Made by a program: the position numbers and the translations under genes
Shown here: positions 1 through 5,424 of the stretch, piece by piece
Layout: each line of letters opens with the position of its first letter
How positions within the stretch are numbered: position 1 is the stretch's first letter
Assembly: GCA_046482735.1 (NCBI GenBank)
Contig: JAWOEL010000077.1
Location: 1 to 13,013 of the forward strand
From: JAQICB01 sp046482735
Lineage (GTDB): Bacteria; Bacteroidota; Bacteroidia; Bacteroidales; UBA1715
DNA length: 13,013 nt
Direction: 5' to 3'
Notes under the pieces: generated by a model
Database searches by the model: none
Told to the model about the DNA's origin: nothing
What the model saw: the letters and a program-made list of their open reading frames with translations, nothing else

Positions 1-127
1 CACCGTGTCCGATCTTTGACGGAGAGAACGCAAAGAAACAACACAGAATTTAACCATTAACCACGTGTCTCGCTTTAGCGGATTGATAATTAACATTTTT
101 CATTTTATTCGAAGCACGTCATCCTGA
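1..127. repeat. 127-bp perfect direct repeat, copy 1
   Basis: Positions 1-127 are identical, base for base, to 345-471. The unit starts CACCGTGTCCG, contains the small palindrome CGCTTTAGCG (71-80), and runs into the first part of the CACGTCAT-bounded element that follows. The identity stops at ATCCTGA, where the two copies of that element diverge. The left edge coincides with the window edge, so the repeat may extend further left. No reading frame in it looks like a protein. Confidence 0.93.
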
Positions 128-287
128 ATGGAGCGAAGCGGAATGTAAGGATCTCATGCACCTGTACTGTCGGTTATTTAGTATTGTGTCTCAATTTTAG
201 AGATTAACTTCGTTGAGCTTCACTGAGTTTCGGTTGCCACGCTATACTGTGTTACGCTCGCAATGACATGGGTAGTGGGAAGGCGGT
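109..287. repeat. CACGTCAT-bounded repeat element, copy 1
   Basis: This 179-bp stretch aligns without gaps to 715-893 with about 14 mismatches counted by eye. It carries CACGTCAT at 115-122 and the near-inverse ATGACATG at 263-270. Inside is an interrupted palindrome, ATCCT (121-125) with AGGAT (148-152), around a GGAGCGAAGCGG core. The layout resembles REP/BIME-type or MITE-like noncoding repeats. No RAYT or other transposase belonging to it is visible in the window. Confidence 0.85.
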
Positions 288-344
288 TCTTTGTGTGTAT
301 GTTTGTGTAATCTCATATCTAACACCTAATATCTATCGTTACCA

Positions 345-471
345 CACCGTGTCCGATCTTTGACGGAGAGAACGCAAAGAAACAACACAGAATTTAACCA
401 TTAACCACGTGTCTCGCTTTAGCGGATTGATAATTAACATTTTTCATTTTATTCGAAGCACGTCATCCTGA
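345..471. repeat. 127-bp perfect direct repeat, copy 2
   Basis: This is the second identical copy of the sequence at 1-127, offset by exactly 344 bp. It again leads directly into a CACGTCAT-bounded element. The spacer 288-344 between the first element and this copy is low-complexity, rich in TGTGT and TAATATCT, and shows no feature. Confidence 0.93.
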
Positions 472-606
472 GCGGAACGTAGTGAAGCGTGAGGATCTCG
501 TGCACCTGCACTGACGGTTATTTAGTCTTGTGTTTCATTGCCTGAGATTGCCACGTTACGCTATCGCTTCACTCCGTAAGAGGTCGGACACGGTCTCTAT
601 GACGTG
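453..606. repeat. CACGTCAT-bounded repeat element, copy 2 (divergent)
   Basis: This copy opens like the other two (TCGAAGCACGTCATCCTGA) but its interior is rearranged and shorter. Its ends are a perfect 8-bp inverted pair, CACGTCAT at 459-466 and ATGACGTG at 599-606. It shares ATCCTGA...TGAGGATCTCGTGCA and the GTTATTTAGTCTTGTGT block with copy 3. The following stretch 607-714 contains a further lone ATGACGTG (693-700) and a small CCGTT/AACGG hairpin (665-678), so it may be the remains of another element. Confidence 0.75.
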
Positions 607-714
607 GGTGCTGCACAGGAAGTCCTTTGTTTTTGATTCGTGTTTCAATTGGTAACACTGTGTTCCGTTAGTAAACGGACACGTTCGTTCGTATGACGTG
701 GGAGTCAGCAATAA

Positions 715-893
715 TCGAAGCACGTCATCCTGAATGGAGCGAAGCGGAATGTGAGGATCTCGTGCATCTGCACTGTCGGTTATTTAGTCTTGTGTTTCAA
801 TTTTAGAGATTAACTTCGTTGAGCTCCACTGCGTTACGGTTGCCACACTCCACTGCGTTACGCTCGCAATGACATGGGTAGTGGAAAGGCGGT
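715..893. repeat. CACGTCAT-bounded repeat element, copy 3
   Basis: This copy is about 92 percent identical to 109-287 over the same 179 bp, with no indels. Its inverted ends are CACGTCAT (721-728) and ATGACATG (869-876). Unlike copies 1 and 2 it is not preceded by the 127-bp leader, so leader and element are separable modules. Confidence 0.85.
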
Positions 894-955
894 CAGATAT
901 TAGACACTTGAAAAGCAAATGTAAAAATTGAAGTAAAATTTTGCACAAAGCTATT

Positions 956-983
956 CCTCCCTTGAGGGAGGTGCCCGCAGGGC
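956..983. repeat. Paired small hairpins (CCTCCCT / GCCC)
   Basis: Two palindromes sit one base apart. CCTCCCT (956-962) pairs with AGGGAGG (965-971) across a 2-nt loop, and GCCC (973-976) pairs with GGGC (980-983) across GCA. They open a stretch (956-1446) that contains no gene. I recall similar CTCCCT...GGGCGGAGGGTGT motifs between genes in Bacteroidota; that is memory, not a search result. Confidence 0.6.
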
Positions 984-1033
984 GGAGGGTGTTGGGGTGC
1001 TATTGTAAATATGACGGGAGTTTTTTTTATACT

Positions 1034-1377
1034 GCCCTTTCAGGGCGATAAAACCGTGGTGCTATTCTTTACCCAAGGCGATGCCATTGGGCTGAATTGG
1101 CATAGGTCCGCTAAAGCGAGATACAACTTTCAGCCTAAAATTGAGATTATTTCTTCTTCAGTTATATTTTAGTACACTAACACCGAAGGTGTTGTATTTC
1201 CATAACCGGAGGTCTGTGACCTACGGAAATAGAAATGAGTAGAACATCTGCCTGAAAGGCAGGACACTTATTTTACGAGCCACCATCAACAGGGACTCTG
1301 TCCACTGTTGAGGTGTGATGGGGCAGTACATTTATTGGTGTTTGGAAAACCCCGTCAGTGGTTGTAAACCCTGACGG
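1034..1377. repeat. Array of seven short hairpins with 3-nt loops
   Basis: Seven inverted repeats lie in 344 bp. They are 1034-1046 (GCCCT, loop TTC), 1072-1091 (CCCAAGGC, loop GAT, one unpaired A), 1179-1193 (AACACC, loop GAA), 1196-1230 (ATTTCC outer and AGGTC inner stem, loop TGT), 1248-1262 (CTGCCT, loop GAA), 1287-1310 (CAACAGGGAC, loop TCT, one unpaired A) and 1352-1377 (CCGTCAG plus GGTT, loop GTA, one unpaired T). Simple hairpins with TTC/GAA loops tend to alternate with longer stems that carry a single bulge or a short internal loop. Stem sequences differ but pairing is kept, which points to selection on structure. There is no coding frame. This is a family of intergenic palindromic elements; its function is unknown to me. 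Confidence 0.7.
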
Positions 1378-1446
1378 TGGTTACGTAAAAAAAATGTAAT
1401 ACAATTTATATTGACGTTAGCACCACTGCCGAGCGAATGAAAGATT

Positions 1447-1576
1447 GTCAATCCCTGAAATAAGTTGACCATAAAAGTCAACTATTATGAAAGCAGATTG
1501 AGCAAAGATTAGAAAAAAAGTCTATTCTGAAGAATTTAAGAAGAGAATAGTTTCGGAGTTTGAAAGTGGAGAATTT
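1447..1576 (+). pseudogene. IS3-type transposase orfA 5' fragment (decayed)
   Basis: The plus strand has ATG at 1488-1490 followed by an in-frame TGA at 1500-1502. Beyond it the same frame reads KIRKKVYSEEF, then KKRIVSEFESGEFS, the typical start of an IS3/IS911-group orfA helix-turn-helix protein. Similarity ends at about 1576, after roughly 30 of the 90-120 residues usual for OrfA; no orfB or right end follows. Upstream, TGTCAATCCCTGA (from 1447) looks like an IS left end, and GTTGAC (1465-1470) with GTCAAC (1478-1483) forms a hairpin just before the start, as is common in such elements. The fragment is dead, with an internal stop and a 3' truncation. Its last bases overlap the stop codon of the convergent transporter gene. 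Confidence 0.7.
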
Positions 1577-2713
1577 TCACTTGCCTTGTGCTTTTTTAAT
1601 AATGGTAAAAAACCATTTTTTTATCTTTTGAAACAATCTCGTAATTACTGTATCCTTATCATCTTTCGAATTATAATTATTTTCACCTATCAATAAAGCT
1701 ACTGGTTTTAATCCTTCATACTGTTCACAAATCACCTTTAACATGGCGGCGAAAGGTAAAAATACAATCATGCCGGCTATACCCCACACCGAAGCCCCAA
1801 TAATGATACTTAAAATTGAAGTTACTGCATTAATTTTCATTTTTTTGCCCACTATTTTTGGAGTCAAAAAATTACTTTCAAGAAACTGAACAAACCAAAA
1901 GAATATGGCTATGCTTATTGGCATCCAAATAGAATCGTAGGATATAAAAGAATATAATACCGGGATAGCAGCTCCCACAAAAGTTCCCACATACGGAATA
2001 AGGGCTAAAAAAGCAGCCAAAAACCCGAAAAGGAAAGGGTTATCAATACCAATAATCCACAGTCCTACACTGTTTACTAGCCCCAGTATGAGAATAATTA
2101 CCATCATTCCGAAAATGTACTGCTGTCCGACGTGTTGAACAGATTTAAACATCTTAAAGGCCTTTTCTCTATTTTCCTGAGGATAAAAACGGACTAAAGC
2201 CTGTATCAGTCCATTTCGGTATATTAATATCAGGAAGGTGAATATAATTGATGTCACGAAACCGAAAATGATATTAGCTGTACTACTGAATGTTTTACTC
2301 AACAATGAACCTGCCGAATCCTGAAACCAATTTTTCAGCTTCTCCAATAACTCTCCTTTGTCCAGTTGCGGTAAAAATTCAATGTATTTATTAATGAATA
2401 ATGTAGTGTCAGCAAATACATTCAAAATTTTAACTTTAAAGTCTGATATGTTTTCCGAGATTTCGATGATTTGAGTTGAAAAAAGAAAAACTGCTCCCCC
2501 AATTATTACAAATAAACCTAAAATGGATAGAAAAGCCGACACTATTTCATTTATGCCCCAAGATTCAAATTTCCTTACTACCGGAAAGAGAATACATGCT
2601 ATTAAAAAAGCAAATGCAATAGGAATAAGTACTCCTTTTGCCAAAATTAAAATCGCAAATAAGCCTATAATTGTGGCTATAACATAAAACATTTTTTGAA
2701 AAGAATGATGCAT
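1577..2713 (-). CDS. AI-2E / PerM family membrane transporter
   Basis: This is a polytopic inner-membrane protein of the AI-2E transporter family (PF01594; TqsA, PerM and YdiK are members). Members are proposed exporters or ion-coupled carriers, and the substrate cannot be read from sequence. With the ATG at 2713 it is 378 residues, a usual family length. It has two N-terminal membrane segments, a soluble, partly amphipathic middle, and a C-terminal membrane bundle with the conserved PYVGTFVGAAIPVL and LESNFLTPKIVGKKM motifs. The frame stays open to a TTG at 2758, but that codon falls inside a TAnnTTTG box, and the residues it would add are not typical; ATG at 2692 is another option. The charged tail ends KKAQGK at a stop that lies in the transposase fragment, so the last few residues may be IS-derived. 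It is probably transcribed alone, since 224 bp separate it from the next gene upstream. Confidence 0.93.
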   Translation of the reverse strand: MHHSFQKMFYVIATIIGLFAILILAKGVLIPIAFAFLIACILFPVVRKFESWGINEIVSAFLSILGLFVIIGGAVFLFSTQIIEISENISDFKVKILNVFADTTLFINKYIEFLPQLDKGELLEKLKNWFQDSAGSLLSKTFSSTANIIFGFVTSIIFTFLILIYRNGLIQALVRFYPQENREKAFKMFKSVQHVGQQYIFGMMVIILILGLVNSVGLWIIGIDNPFLFGFLAAFLALIPYVGTFVGAAIPVLYSFISYDSIWMPISIAIFFWFVQFLESNFLTPKIVGKKMKINAVTSILSIIIGASVWGIAGMIVFLPFAAMLKVICEQYEGLKPVALLIGENNYNSKDDKDTVITRLFQKIKKWFFTIIKKAQGK

Positions 2714-2755
2714 ATTTCTTAGGGTTTTACATAAAGTGAGAAAACGGATTAAAAA

Positions 2756-2763
2756 CAAATGTA
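2756..2763 (-). promoter_or_regulatory. Possible Bacteroidota -7 box for the transporter
   Basis: The minus strand reads TACATTTG, a match to TAnnTTTG, the -7 box of the Bacteroidota primary sigma factor. It lies about 43 nt before the ATG at 2713 and would give a leader of about 35 nt. I see no TTTG -33 box at the expected distance, so support is partial. Confidence 0.35.
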
Positions 2764-2826
2764 GTGTTTATCTAATAACGTGAGTTCGATATAATTTTTG
2801 AGTTCAGAACGCTTAGAAATAGTAAG

Positions 2827-2882
2827 ATTCGATTAAAAATAATGAGTATTATCGGGATAAATCGAATTATTCGTTAATAATT
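2827..2882 (-). terminator. Possible terminator hairpins after the polyketide operon
   Basis: ATTCGATT (2827-2834) pairs with AATCGAAT (2860-2867), enclosing a smaller ATAAT/ATTAT hairpin. AATTATT (2865-2871) pairs with AATAATT (2876-2882) as an alternative fold. They sit 55-110 bp after the stop of the 79-residue gene and before the transporter promoter. All stems are AT-rich and there is no clear U-run, so this is tentative. Confidence 0.3.
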
Positions 2883-2937
2883 ATTCAACCATGCACACTT
2901 ATTTACTACGTGTCATGTTCAATTTTATAAGGGAATT

Positions 2938-3177
2938 CTATTTTCGGATCATCGTTTTGTTTTTAGTCAAAAGTAAACTCAATGATTCATAGTATGATTG
3001 TAAATGATTAATTGATATTTCCGGAGAGGTTTTTGAGGGAACAGTCTCCGGCATTTCATCCAAATAGTAAGATAACTCCGGGTAATGGTTTTTAATCATC
3101 ATGGTAGTTTCCAGAATCTTCACATTCAAATCCTTTGCTATTTGTTCGTAAGCAGCGTGTTTATCTGTATTTTCCAT
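2938..3177 (-). CDS. Small protein of unknown function, third gene of the polyketide operon
   Basis: This 79-residue soluble protein has no signal peptide, membrane segment or cysteine. It looks mainly helical, with a central PELSYYLDEMPETVP segment and a second conserved-looking part (INHLQSYYESLSLLL). I recall similar short Bacteroidota proteins with a PEL..Y..EMP..IP pattern, but I know of no assigned function. It starts with ATG 30 nt after the methyltransferase stop, on the same strand, so it is probably cotranscribed with the synthase and methyltransferase; the only available clue is this linkage. A regulatory or accessory role in the pathway would be a guess. Confidence 0.75.
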   Translation of the reverse strand: MENTDKHAAYEQIAKDLNVKILETTMMIKNHYPELSYYLDEMPETVPSKTSPEISINHLQSYYESLSLLLTKNKTMIRK

Positions 3178-3207
3178 ATAATTATATTTTTGTGTAGGTG
3201 TAATTCC

Positions 3208-3702
3208 TTATTTATTCAGCAATATGTTGTTTTCTTCTCTAATTCTTACGAATAGCATAAGCGCGTTTAGTAGGGTAAATGTAATTGCAGTGAAATACAG
3301 ATGAAATATCATTGGTATAACAACAATTTCAGCAATTACAATCAGATAATTCGGATGTTTAAAATACCTGTATGGTCCTTTTCGTACTAAAGGCATGTCT
3401 GGAATATGATATATTTTTGTATTCCAGAATTTCCCCAGTGAGGAAATTACCCAGATTTTGCACACAAGAATTAAAAAATAGAACACAAGCAGGAATAAGC
3501 TGAATGATTCTGGTTGTCGTACGAAGTATTCGATAATAAGTGAAATTATGAATACAATATGCAGTGCAACTATGAAAGGATAATGACTTTTTCCGTATTC
3601 CACGGCTCCCTGTTGCACCAACCATTTTTCATTTCTTTTGGACATTAGCAATTCACCAATTCGCAGCAGAATAATAAATAATATGAATACAATAAATCCC
3701 AT
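3208..3702 (-). CDS. ICMT-family membrane methyltransferase, BpsB/YpbQ-like
   Basis: This 164-residue integral membrane protein belongs to the isoprenylcysteine carboxyl methyltransferase-like family. Membrane segments lie at about 1-17, 41-60, 67-88 and 118-150. The family signature is intact: KGPYRYFKHPNY at 108-119, a conserved Glu at 125, and RIREENN at 153-159, which together form the SAM-binding site at the membrane face. The ATG lies only 2 nt after the stop of the type III polyketide synthase, so translation is probably coupled. In Bacillus subtilis the equivalent pair is BpsA plus BpsB (YpbQ), where BpsB O-methylates alkylpyrones made by BpsA. By context this enzyme most likely methylates the hydroxyl of the pyrone product; a different phenolic substrate cannot be excluded. 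Confidence 0.88.
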   Translation of the reverse strand: MGFIVFILFIILLRIGELLMSKRNEKWLVQQGAVEYGKSHYPFIVALHIVFIISLIIEYFVRQPESFSLFLLVFYFLILVCKIWVISSLGKFWNTKIYHIPDMPLVRKGPYRYFKHPNYLIVIAEIVVIPMIFHLYFTAITFTLLNALMLFVRIREENNILLNK

Positions 3703-3704
3703 TT

Positions 3705-4769
3705 TTATGTATGTTGCATGTGAAGTAAAACCATTTCGCAGGAAAAGCCGGGACCCATTGATAACATTAAACCGTGGCCATTTTCGAAACCCTCAGAAAA
3801 GAATCGTTCAAGTACATACAAAACAGTTGTGCTCGACATATTCCCATTGTCGTTCATTACCTCACGGGTGTTTTTCAAGAAATCGCCTTCTACCGATAAT
3901 GCCTCTTCGTAAGCAGTCAGCACCTTTTTTCCGCCCGGGTGAAAAATAAAGTTTTGTATATCCGAAATCGTCAAGTGATGTTTTGCTAAAAATGTAGTTA
4001 CATCGGCACGAACATTTTGGTGTATTAGAGTCGGGATATCGGCTGAAAAGAGAACTTTAAACCCCGTATCCTGAAAATCCCACCCCATCACATCGAGCGA
4101 GTCATAATACAATTTACTTTGTGTGTCAAGAAAAGTAATCTCATTTTCCGTGTTATTGATACAATTATCACCCGTAATAATACAAGCAGACACACCATCG
4201 GCAAACAAACTTGAGCCGATAAAATTGCTTTTACTGAAATCATTGTGCTGAAAAGTAAGCGAACACAATTCAACGGCAACGAGTAAAACTACCGCATCTG
4301 GATTAGCTTTTGCTAAAATGTTTGCTTTTGAATATCCGGAAACACCTCCGGCACAACCTAATCCGAATACAGACATTCTGTTAACATGCTGATTAAGCCT
4401 CATTTTGTTAATAATATGAGCATCTAAACTCGGGGTTGAAAGCCCGGTAGTCGATACAAAAATTAAATCGGTAATTTCGTCTTTATGTATGTGTGCACTG
4501 TCAATACATTCATCAATGGTCTGAATTGAATATTCAAGAGAAAGGCGGATATATTCGTTATTTCGGTCTTTGAATGAATGCTGCTTTGTGAAATAATCAG
4601 GCGGTTTGCACAGATTCCGAGTCTTGATTTCAGTATTATCAAAAACACTCATCATGCGTTCAATGTGCGGATATGAAGGTGCAAATAAATCCTGAATATG
4701 TTCTTTTAATTTGTGTTGTTCAATTTTATAGGGAAATTCTATGTTTGATATCGCTGCTAATGATGGCAT
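3705..4769 (-). CDS. Type III polyketide synthase (chalcone synthase superfamily)
   Basis: This 354-residue homodimer-type ketosynthase would condense a starter acyl-CoA with malonyl-CoA units to give a pyrone, resorcinol or related lipid. The catalytic triad is complete: Cys139 in GLGCAGG, His277 in FHPGGKK and Asn310 in GNMSS. The C-terminal GPGFS loop (339-343) that shapes the active site is also present, and length is normal for the family. It starts at ATG 4769 with no visible Shine-Dalgarno, the rule in this window. It is the first gene of an operon with an ICMT-type methyltransferase and a 79-residue protein. The partner points to an alkylpyrone-like product that is then O-methylated, as with BpsA/BpsB. 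Starter chain length and product ring cannot be deduced here. Codons 10-18 are echoed by a 25-nt near-repeat at 2917-2941, past the operon end. Confidence 0.93.
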   Translation of the reverse strand: MPSLAAISNIEFPYKIEQHKLKEHIQDLFAPSYPHIERMMSVFDNTEIKTRNLCKPPDYFTKQHSFKDRNNEYIRLSLEYSIQTIDECIDSAHIHKDEITDLIFVSTTGLSTPSLDAHIINKMRLNQHVNRMSVFGLGCAGGVSGYSKANILAKANPDAVVLLVAVELCSLTFQHNDFSKSNFIGSSLFADGVSACIITGDNCINNTENEITFLDTQSKLYYDSLDVMGWDFQDTGFKVLFSADIPTLIHQNVRADVTTFLAKHHLTISDIQNFIFHPGGKKVLTAYEEALSVEGDFLKNTREVMNDNGNMSSTTVLYVLERFFSEGFENGHGLMLSMGPGFSCEMVLLHMQHT

Positions 4770-4898
4770 AAACTTTTATTTCTACTGTAAATAATGCTCG
4801 TTATTAAAAAAACTAAAATACACATCTATAAACTGTATAGTATTACAAAATTCTTATAAAAAGTTACATTATTCCTACTTTTTTAAAAGGCAGATAGT

Positions 4899-4916
4899 CT
4901 AACACTTTGGTGTTGT
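4899..4916. repeat. Solitary small hairpin resembling the 1034-1377 array
   Basis: AACAC (4901-4905) pairs with GTGTT (4910-4914). The flanks, CTAACAC and GGTGTTGT, match those of the array hairpin at 1177-1195 and differ only in the centre (TTT versus CGAA). It lies between the second receiver gene and the polyketide synthase gene, and may be a stray member of the family. The remainder of 4770-4971 is AT-rich and shows nothing else. Confidence 0.4.
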
Positions 4917-4971
4917 GCTAATTATTGTACTGCATTCTTGCCATGGTGTAGTTTTTTTAGCATGTTGGGTT

Positions 4972-5418
4972 TTATATGCGAAGTATAAAGTTTTCTCGGT
5001 TCATTGTCTGATCTTGATATTGAAACGTTCTCATAACTGCTTTTTCTAAAACTTGCTTGAGCATTGTATAATTATTGGGTTTTGTAATGTATACATTTGC
5101 ACCGTTGAGGAATGTTTCTTCCATGTCTTTTTCATTGTCTGATGTAGAATATATAGCAATAGCAATATCTTTCAGTTTTTCATTACTTTTTATTTCTTTC
5201 AAACATTCTAATCCATTTTTGCGTGGCATGTTGAGGTCCAGAAACAACAGATGCGGCAAACGAACGTTTTTCTTATTAAGCCATTCCATTAATTGTATTC
5301 CATTATTTACTGTGTAAATAATAATATTGATTTCCAATTCGGCAAAGGCTTCTGTAAAAAGAAGGCGGTCGCTTTCATCATCATCGGCAAGAAGTATATG
5401 GAGAGGTTGATTTTCCAC
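4972..5418 (-). CDS. CheY-like single-domain response regulator (distal receiver)
   Basis: This 148-residue stand-alone receiver would accept a phosphoryl group, most likely from the histidine kinase encoded just upstream. The acidic pocket is D12-D13-D14, the phospho-acceptor is Asp61 in FLDLNMPRKNG, the switch Ser/Thr is at 91-92 and the conserved Lys is 113 in ITKP. There is no DNA-binding output domain, so it acts by protein contact or as a phosphate shuttle. It begins with GTG, the only start before the receiver fold because an in-frame TAA lies three codons upstream. It lies 6 nt after the kinase stop, consistent with translational coupling. It is a paralogue of the proximal receiver: the aligned region is gap-free through Lys113 and both end with an ENFI motif. 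Confidence 0.92.
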   Translation of the reverse strand: MENQPLHILLADDDESDRLLFTEAFAELEINIIIYTVNNGIQLMEWLNKKNVRLPHLLFLDLNMPRKNGLECLKEIKSNEKLKDIAIAIYSTSDNEKDMEETFLNGANVYITKPNNYTMLKQVLEKAVMRTFQYQDQTMNRENFILRI

Positions 5419-5424
5419 TGTTAT

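Noticed and set aside
1..893. A CRISPR array
   Set aside because: The repeats are 127-179 bp, imperfect, unevenly spaced and not separated by uniform spacers, and no cas gene is nearby.
1..1576. tRNA, rRNA or a riboswitch in the gene-free left region
   Set aside because: I found no cloverleaf, rRNA-like stretch or known aptamer core; the region is explained by repeats and an IS fragment.
2714..2758. An N-terminal extension of the transporter to a TTG at 2758
   Set aside because: The TTG lies inside a TAnnTTTG box and the extra residues do not look like the family N-terminus; ATG 2713 is more likely.
3638..3949. A plus-strand 103-residue open frame
   Set aside because: It overlaps the ends of the synthase and methyltransferase genes on the other strand and has no recognisable domain or composition of a real protein.
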